This document shows positions 59,201 through 64,000 of a stretch of DNA of 64,000 nt, in pieces; positions within the stretch are counted from its first letter, which is position 1, and every line of letters starts with the position of its first letter. Position numbers and translations under genes: made by a program. The DNA lies in contig NW_017804265.1 of assembly GCF_001625305.1 (NCBI RefSeq), positions 1,693,820 to 1,757,819 on the forward strand. The letters are read 5' to 3'. Source of the stretch: Branchiostoma belcheri (lineage: Eukaryota > Chordata > Leptocardii > Amphioxiformes > Branchiostomatidae). Below the pieces are notes generated by a model. The model saw only the letters and a program-made list of their open reading frames with translations. It ran no database searches and was not told the origin of the DNA.

Positions 59201-62200
59201 GGGACCTCCATTTAACGTTCTGTCCGAGAGGACATCTCTAACCAAAGCTAGGTACTCATTTTCACCTTAGTGAAGTGAGGAAAGTGCCTTTCCCAAGGGC
59301 ACAAGATCAGTGACAAGGTAGGATTCGAACCCGGAACCTCTTAGTTCAAGGCCAAACACAGTACTGCTACTACTACTAGTACTCCACACGACCCCACATC
59401 TGTTAACGATAGTTTTAGGACAAAACACTTACGTCCTATGAAGCAAGTTTAAACTGCAATTTCCAACACAACAAATTGGACTCACCCAAATTTTCGACTG
59501 TACAACTCAAGGAGCTTTGTCAAGGAATGAGCAATCCACCGCTTCTGTGACGTCACGCAGATAACACACGTGACTCCGTGAGCAGTGGATCATAGGTTGC
59601 AGAAAGTCTGTGGCGCCCCCTGTCTCTGTTGAGGGATGGTTGTAAAGCTCTGATGTAGTTGGCCTCTTTAATCCTACTTCCATCCTAGGTTGCTAACCCT
59701 GGTACTTGACCTGCCTTTCCAGGGACAACCGGCATGTGGACTGGGCCAACAACTGGATCAAGACGTTGGTGCAGCTTCACGACTACGTCAAGGAACACCA
59801 CACCACCGGACTGTCCTGGAACAAGGCTGTAAGAACCATCAAATAACACCCACCTCCATCTCTGATATATAACATTAAGGCCACACCAATTTAATTCGTT
59901 GGTTCTCAGATTTTTTCAGCAAAAATATGAAGCAACAGGGCAAAAAATAAAAAAAATAAAAACAGGCCTAGCCATCCTATTACAGCTCCAAATGATGCGG
60001 TAGGAGCCATGAAGTCAACATAAAAGGCTTGGTTAAGATTTGAACAATAAATTTTTAATTTTTAATTAAACTACTGCATTGACAGAATCTGATGTAAAAA
60101 CTGTAAAAACTAGTTTCTTCAACTGTTGGGGGCAAAATATGAGCATTTTTTAGTTGATTCAGAATCTTTTTTTTTTTTTTGCAAATCAGAAAAAATGAAG
60201 AAGCAAATTCGAGAACCAACAAATGAAATTGGTGCGGCCTAACACCTGTTTCATTAATTGTGTATTTTTACAAGTTATGTGTGTGGATATCCTTTAAACT
60301 ACATTGTACATGAAGAGGTATGGTCTTGAGTTTTATAGCAACTGTTGAAATCATTATGTTTACTGTTTTTGCTCTGTTTCCTCTTCTTCTTCTCCAAACC
60401 AAATGACCCAATGACCCAAACCCGATGTCTGTCACCATGGTAACTAATGTTGGGTTACATCATGCTGCAATTTAATAGCAGGAGGGATTTAGACTCCTGT
60501 AAATGGCTGATTGTGTTTGAGTAAGAATTAATAGAACAGGCCATATGCAAAGGCTAACATTATCATATGATTATGCATTTGCTGTGCAAATGTTACCTTT
60601 CTAGTTGATTTTGTATTTGTAGCAGTTTGGGGCTTGTTTAAACTATGGTCTTGAGTGTTATACATGACTGTAGTATAACTGTTGTAATCACTAAGTTACT
60701 ATCTAAGACCATTCAGTTGTGTCACAGTACTTGAGTGCCACATAGTATAAGATGCAACTGCAGGTTTATTTTGGCTATAAGATGTTTCATTTACAAAATC
60801 TTAACGTCAAATCTTCATTCCTTTGCAAACCTACTAGTATTGCACTGGAGAAGTGTGAAGAGCTTGGCTTATGAAAGCATGTATGTGTATATACATATGT
60901 GTATATACATTGTTTGTCTTGTGTCTAATTCTTATAATATGTACATGTATTTCAATTACAAGTTTATAAGTGCTGTTTAATATTATGTACATGCAGGGCT
61001 TGAAATTCATTTTTGGAAATAGGTGCACCCAACCCAAAAAATTGGGTGCACAAAAATTTTTGGGTGCACCATATAAAATAAAATAAGTAGAATGTGAACA
61101 AAAACTGTAAAGAAAAGTACTACAACAACGATTTTATTATTTTCCTGATACTTCGATGTTAAGAATATACTGTATACTACTATCTGTTATAAATTCAACA
61201 TGTTACATACATAAACCTACAAAAATGCACCCACAGAAAAAAATGGGTGCAAAGCTCCAAATTTGGGTGCACTAAGGTGCACATGCACCCAGTATTTTGA
61301 GCCCTGACATGTATACAGTACTATGGTACTCTGACAGTGTTTGTTCTGTTTTTTTTTCCAGGGGGTTCAGGCAACAGAACCAGCCCCTGCTAAAGCTCCG
61401 GCTCCCGCTGCCCCCGCCAAAGGTGGGGCACCCCCCTCCCCCTCCCCCCTGGGCCCCCCCTCCTCCCCCACCCCCTCCCCCTGCAGACCTCACCTCTGGT
61501 TCGGGGGGTGGGGACGACATGGCCGCTGCCAAATCAGCACTGTTTGCCGACCTCAACAAGGGAACAGACATCACTAAAGGTACGTGGGCTGTCATTGGAC
61601 AGGACTTTCTTCATTAAAGGTATGGGGGCTGTCATTGGACAGGACTTTCTTACTTCACTTATGGTACGGGTGCTGTCATTGGACAGGACTTTCTCACTTC
61701 ACTAAAAGTACATGGGCTGTCATTGGACAGGACTTTCTTACTTCACTTAAGGTACGGGGGCTGTCATTGGACAGGATTTTCTTACTTCACTAAAGGTACG
61801 GGGGCTGTCATTGAACAGGACTTTCTTATTTCACTAAAGGTACAGGGGCTGTCATTGGACAGGACTTTCTTACTTCACTAAAGGTACAGGGGCTGTCATT
61901 GGACAGGACTTTCTTACTTCACTAAAGGTACGGGGGCTGTAATTGGACAGGACTTTCTTACTTCACTAAAGGTACGGGGGCTGTCATTGGACAGGACTTT
62001 CTTACTTCAATAAAGGTATGGGGGCTGTCATTGGACAGGATTTTCTTCACTAAAGGTACAGGGGCTGTCATTGGACAGGACTTTCTTACTTCACTTAGAG
62101 TACAGGGGCTGTCATTGGACCAGACTTTCTTACTTCACTAAATCAGACCTATCCTAGCTTGTCTTCGACGAACGTTCTTTTGTTAGTTTCGTTACATGAC

Positions 62201-63586
62201 ATTTCAACTGGAAAGTTTTTAAGACAAGGTGTTAATCATGTATATCTTTCTAGAAACATGATGAAGGTTTGTGTCAATCTTCTTTTCTACCAGCAAGGAT
62301 GAGTTAATGAGTTTTTTTTTTCTTGTTCCATTCCTTTAAAGGTCTGAAGAAGGTGACATCAGACATGCAGACCCACAAGAACCCAACCCTGCGGCAGACG
62401 GGTCCTGTCACCTACAAACCCGGCTCCGGCCCCAAACCTTACTCCAAACCCACCACAACAACCACCGGGCCACCCAAGATGGCGCTGGAAGGGAAGAAAT
62501 GGAGTGTGGTACGGAAGAACTCATGATATAACATTGTCTTGTTGCATGTTACTAAATACTACATCAGGGTTTGAAAGACCGGTCCTTTTTTTTTCTCACG
62601 TTGCCCAGTAGGCAAATTAAGCCAAAAGCTTTCAAACTTGGTCCAACACAAGGAAGAAACTCACCATAAATTTTCGGCTGAACCCGTCAACCTTCGTCAG
62701 ATGTGTGATGCAATCGCTGATCACTTTCCGGAAGCCAAAGTTCAAATTTATGGTGAGTTTCTTCCTTGTGTTGGAACAAGTTTGAAAGCTTTTGGCTTAG
62801 TTTGTTGGAACAAGTTTGAACTCTTTATAACTATGGATTCGGCAAACACAAATGAGCTTTCATTCGAAGCCAAAAGCTTGGTTGCCCATCAATATTTCAG
62901 GTTGCTGTCAACATGTGCACCTTTTGAAGGCAAGTTGTCAGCCTAGCCAAGATATCGCTCTGAGGGGGAACACAGTTTATTTTAAAAGCTGTAACTTCGA
63001 ACCGCATTGGGCAACCTGGCAGCTCCAATAAGTCACACACAGATAGCATGACTTGATAGAGGGTATTTGGAACCCTGCTACATGATGTTGTAACACATAG
63101 GTGTTGATTTGTATAGAATATAGCATGTATGATTGAACAAGCCACCTAACTTGTGCAGTGTGATGCATTGTGGACTGATTAAACTGACAAGTTTAACTTC
63201 TAATTCTAATCCCTGCCCTTCCCCTATTCCCTCTCAATCTGCCAAATCTTTCATTTATTCCTGTCTTCCCTGTCTTTATCCTTTTTTATCCCTTCTGCTT
63301 TCTTTCTTTCTATCCATCCTACGTGTTTTCAATGGCCTTACTTCCATTCCTTTTTTCTTTTCAAAAGCATCCCTCTCCATCCCATTCTCTCAATCTGTCC
63401 ATCCTCGTGCCCTTGTTTAACACAGTGACCAAAGTTTCCCCTCCCCCTCCTGACCATATGTATAATGATATAGAGGTGTGTGTGCATGTTGACTGTCTAA
63501 CTGCATCCAGTGTTTGTTACTCCAAACCTCAGCCTGCAAAGGAGAACCCTCCTGTGCTTGAACTGAATGGCAAGAAATGGAATGTG
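49721..63586 (+). CDS. CAP: Adenylyl cyclase-associated protein (CAP), 3' end beyond the window
   Basis: CAP recycles cofilin-bound ADP-actin in the cytoplasm. Shared coding exons: 49721-49841 (own ATG), 53094-53194, 54556-54633, 56306-56359, 56970-57059, 58779-58864, 59723-59828, 61362-61579, 62342-62508. All have GT-AG borders, and phases match except at 61362. The N-terminus has the RLEAV coiled coil ([15 protein letters not shown]). The helical folded domain runs from [11 protein letters not shown] through [23 protein letters not shown] and [20 protein letters not shown] to [12 protein letters not shown] and [12 protein letters not shown], closely following vertebrate CAP1/2. Exon 61362 is the Ala/Pro linker and polyproline, which recruits profilin in known CAPs. 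Exon 62342 ([11 protein letters not shown], then LEGKKWSV) covers the WH2 region and leads into the C-terminal beta-helical CARP domain, which is not in the window. Several alternative 5' exons and one alternative 3' exon are listed separately. Confidence 0.95.
49869..49945. mobile_element. Family 2 MITE, one end only
   Basis: Starts directly after TTA with GGCCACACCAATTTAATTTG and runs into CGCCCGCTTCATTTCTTCTG, then stops. It lies 27 bp after the CAP exon ending at 49841. Confidence 0.7.
50251..50350 (+). CDS. Candidate alternative 5' or cassette exon of CAP (c)
   Basis: ATG at 50251 (or 50272) gives 33 codons plus one base, ending at GAAG/gtaact in phase 1, the phase needed by the common exon at 53094. 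Read as a cassette it could instead start at 50279 after ATGAAAG: 72 nt, phase 1 in and out. The predicted residues are Lys/Val/Asn-rich ([19 protein letters not shown]). CCAAT boxes facing each other lie at about 50092-50115. Function unknown. Confidence 0.45.
51267..51460 (+). CDS. Candidate alternative first exon of CAP with palmitoylation-like start (d)
   Basis: ATG at 51267 opens 64 codons plus one base, ending at GAGG/gtagga in phase 1, which fits the common exon at 53094. The start [19 protein letters not shown] has two early cysteines next to a polybasic stretch, the pattern of S-acylated, membrane-targeted N-termini; the rest is charged ([15 protein letters not shown]) and likely helical. 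Seen: open frame, donor and phase. Inferred: a membrane-anchored CAP isoform. The ATG could also be read through from an upstream acceptor at 51264 in phase 1. Confidence 0.5.
52424..52545. mobile_element. Hairpin MITE nested in the dispersed repeat
   Basis: About 36-bp arms (AAGCAGTTACTCAAGCAACT... and its complement) at 52427-52463 and 52506-52542 are separated by about 40 bp. The insertion interrupts the AAACATTATGC part of the host repeat, pieces of which resume at 52580. Confidence 0.65.
52660..53088 (-). mobile_element. 3' fragment of a non-LTR retrotransposon (RT C-terminal region)
   Basis: The minus-strand frame reads [20 protein letters not shown], then RIYRYC and [10 protein letters not shown]. 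This IETGRxNRTP...C...EDExHF...C pattern is typical of the region after reverse transcriptase in non-LTR elements. The minus-strand 3' end is AATAAAG followed by an (ATTC)n tail at 52641-52657. The fragment ends only a few bases before the pyrimidine tract of the CAP exon at 53094. Confidence 0.8.
53354..53480 (-). mobile_element. GTATAACCGCC-family element, minus strand with AATAAAG end
   Basis: Reverse-strand copy in the CAP intron joining the family core (53413-53465) to a 3' part with CAACAAAAGT and AATAAAGA. The 3' part is shared with 1566-1620. Confidence 0.55.
53550..54465. mobile_element. Element bounded by TACCTTCGCCAA inverted ends
   Basis: TACCTTCGCCAA near 53552 and its complement at 54430 bound about 900 bp containing (GTCT)n, TAACTCAAGAAGC and repeated TTTGCATAATTAATG. 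Isolated ends of the same family are at 24380-24400, 29870-29895 and, by content, 37760-38110. It lies between CAP exons 53194 and 54556. Confidence 0.5.
56520..56870. repeat. (CA)n-rich microsatellite in a CAP intron
   Basis: Interrupted CA/CACATA runs across about 350 bp between exons 56359 and 56970. The open minus-strand frames are by-products of the repeat. Confidence 0.9.
57670..57699 (+). CDS. Candidate 30-nt microexon of CAP
   Basis: Ten codons ([10 protein letters not shown]) are framed by a fair acceptor (tttcactag) and a strong donor (ggg/gtgagt), phase 0 on both sides, lying between the exon ending GWVTM (57059) and the exon beginning [10 protein letters not shown] (58779). Inclusion would add ten residues inside the helical folded domain at the loop just before the conserved KPxPYVKEM. 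Vertebrate CAP has no insert there. Support is splice sites and phase only. Confidence 0.45.
57733..58139. mobile_element. Family 2 MITE in a CAP intron, copy B
   Basis: Complete, with TTA on both flanks. Ends read GGCCACACCAATTTAATT and the complement. It starts 33 bp after the donor of the candidate microexon. Confidence 0.8.
59000..59395 (-). mobile_element. tRNA-derived SINE copy in a CAP intron
   Basis: Minus-strand copy of the SINE at 40107. Its tRNA-like head is near 59310-59393 with B box GGTTCGAATCC; the A-box region is overwritten by AGT triplets. The body shares TCTTGTGCCCTTGGGAAAGG, and the 3' end is a (CAAA)n tail at 59005-59036. It lies in the intron between CAP exons 58864 and 59723, antisense to the gene. 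Confidence 0.75.
59879..60239. mobile_element. Family 2 MITE in a CAP intron, copy C
   Basis: Complete, with TAA on both flanks. It starts 50 bp after the exon ending at 59828. Confidence 0.8.
60425..60605. repeat. Dispersed repeat in a CAP intron
   Basis: Full copy of the repeat at 26019, again with GTCACCATGGTAAC (60431-60444) and ending TGTTACCTTTCTAGTT. Confidence 0.65.
61012..61310. mobile_element. Short element with GGGCTTGAAAT-type ends
   Basis: Begins CAGGGCTTGAAATTC and ends TTTTGAGCCCTGA, with many GGGTGCAC units between (GTGCAC dyads). Similar ends bound segments at 48098-48355 and 58216-58292. It lies just before the CAP polyproline exon. Confidence 0.5.
61579..62142 (+). repeat. 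44-bp minisatellite built on the CAP exon donor
   Basis: Thirteen units of about 44 bp (two of 40) begin with the exon's own last G and donor: CACTAAA then GGTACGGGGGCTGTCATTGG. The array therefore starts at the exon border and repeats the border sequence through the intron. Confidence 0.9.
62619..62799. mobile_element. Hairpin MITE in a CAP intron
   Basis: Near-perfect inverted arms of about 54 bp (AAGCCAAAAGCTTTCAAACT at 62619; the complement ends at 62799) flank an 70-bp loop. Related loop or arm fragments (TTCCAACACAA, CTCACC) occur at 55800-55990 and 59430-59600. Confidence 0.7.
63426..63586 (+). CDS. Second copy of the CAP exon leading into the CARP domain
   Basis: The end of this open stretch reads [12 protein letters not shown] then [11 protein letters not shown] before a donor (gtatgt) in phase 0. 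It parallels YSKP and LEGKKWSV in exon 62342-62508, with the same exit phase. An acceptor at 63425 after a long pyrimidine tract would give entry phase 1, the phase exon 61579 leaves, making the two exons mutually exclusive. A shorter version starting at 63533 (acceptor CCTCAG) would be a phase 0 cassette of 18 codons. This copy is closer to vertebrate CAP (VLELEGKKW) than the first one. Confidence 0.6.
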
Positions 63587-63896
63587 GTATGTACTGCTGA
63601 ACAGTCGGTTTTACGTAACACTAACTGCAAAGTTGAAGTACTGTAGTACTTGTCATATGAAATATGGTGTCTACAAGTCGCAAATTTTTAGCAGGGGATG
63701 AAAATGTCTCGTGACAAAAAAGTTTCATGGCCTAGATCTACACAAGTACATGTACTGATGCAATGTCCTTTTGCAATCCCCTTTTTGGTGTAAGAGAAAA
63801 AACAGACAGCTGTAAAGGAGGTCATGTAATGAAAAAATAAACAGAACGACCAGGTGTAGAAGGTATTTTATACTCCCTGACCTACTGGCCATGGGG

Positions 63897-63897
<1 letters not shown>

Positions 63898-63923
<26 letters not shown>
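63898..63923. repeat. (CA)n microsatellite
   Basis: Pure CA run near the right edge, in the CAP intron. Confidence 0.9.
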
Positions 63924-63927
<4 letters not shown>

Positions 63928-64000
63928 TACCAAAAACGATACCAGTCCTCTGTTTTTCACAGAGGTAATTTATAATATTACTGACATTGTTGATGCTTTG

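Overview
The window looks like invertebrate chordate nuclear DNA, most likely a lancelet (Branchiostoma). This is an inference from gene content and style: intron-rich genes, a MECA-type rhodopsin-family GPCR, an LRR/Ig-like receptor with a long tyrosine-rich tail, and very dense short DNA transposons and tRNA-derived SINEs. There is no bacterial gene organisation, no CRISPR array, no rRNA and no intact tRNA gene.

Layout. (1) 1900-3456, minus: a single-exon GPCR resembling the lysophospholipid/cannabinoid/melanocortin group, with a three-fold repeated C-terminal tail. (2) 3457-14909: about 11 kb without a convincing coding gene, holding repeats and a CpG-rich block at 8340-8680 that may be a minus-strand first exon. 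(3) 14910-26779, plus: a stathmin gene in three coding exons. Its product would be only 93 residues and would carry one tubulin-binding repeat instead of two. Its 11-kb first intron holds a Harbinger-like MITE, several tandem duplications and a 2.2-kb imperfect palindrome. (4) 26780-33360: non-coding, with a CCAAT-box cluster and a nine-copy, 50-bp tandem array in which every unit has a perfect RNA polymerase III B box. (5) 33361-33700: the broken 3' end of a receptor paralogue, followed by the intact two-exon receptor gene at 34360-37500. (6) 37501-47829: about 10 kb of repeats with one promoter-like candidate at 42842-42888. (7) 47830 to the window end, plus: the gene for adenylyl cyclase-associated protein (CAP), an actin-turnover factor, running off the right edge before its C-terminal CARP domain.

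The CAP gene is the richest region. It has up to five candidate 5' exons whose reading phases fit the downstream exons, and CCAAT boxes lie upstream of three of them. It also has a possible 30-nt microexon, a polyproline exon that is one nucleotide too long to keep frame, a minisatellite that has copied that exon's own 5' splice site about a dozen times, and a second version of the exon leading into the CARP domain. Stathmin (microtubules) and CAP (actin) are both cytoskeletal regulators, but nothing in the sequence shows that they are co-regulated.

All gene models were derived by reading splice sites and phases by eye. No transcript data or database search supports them.
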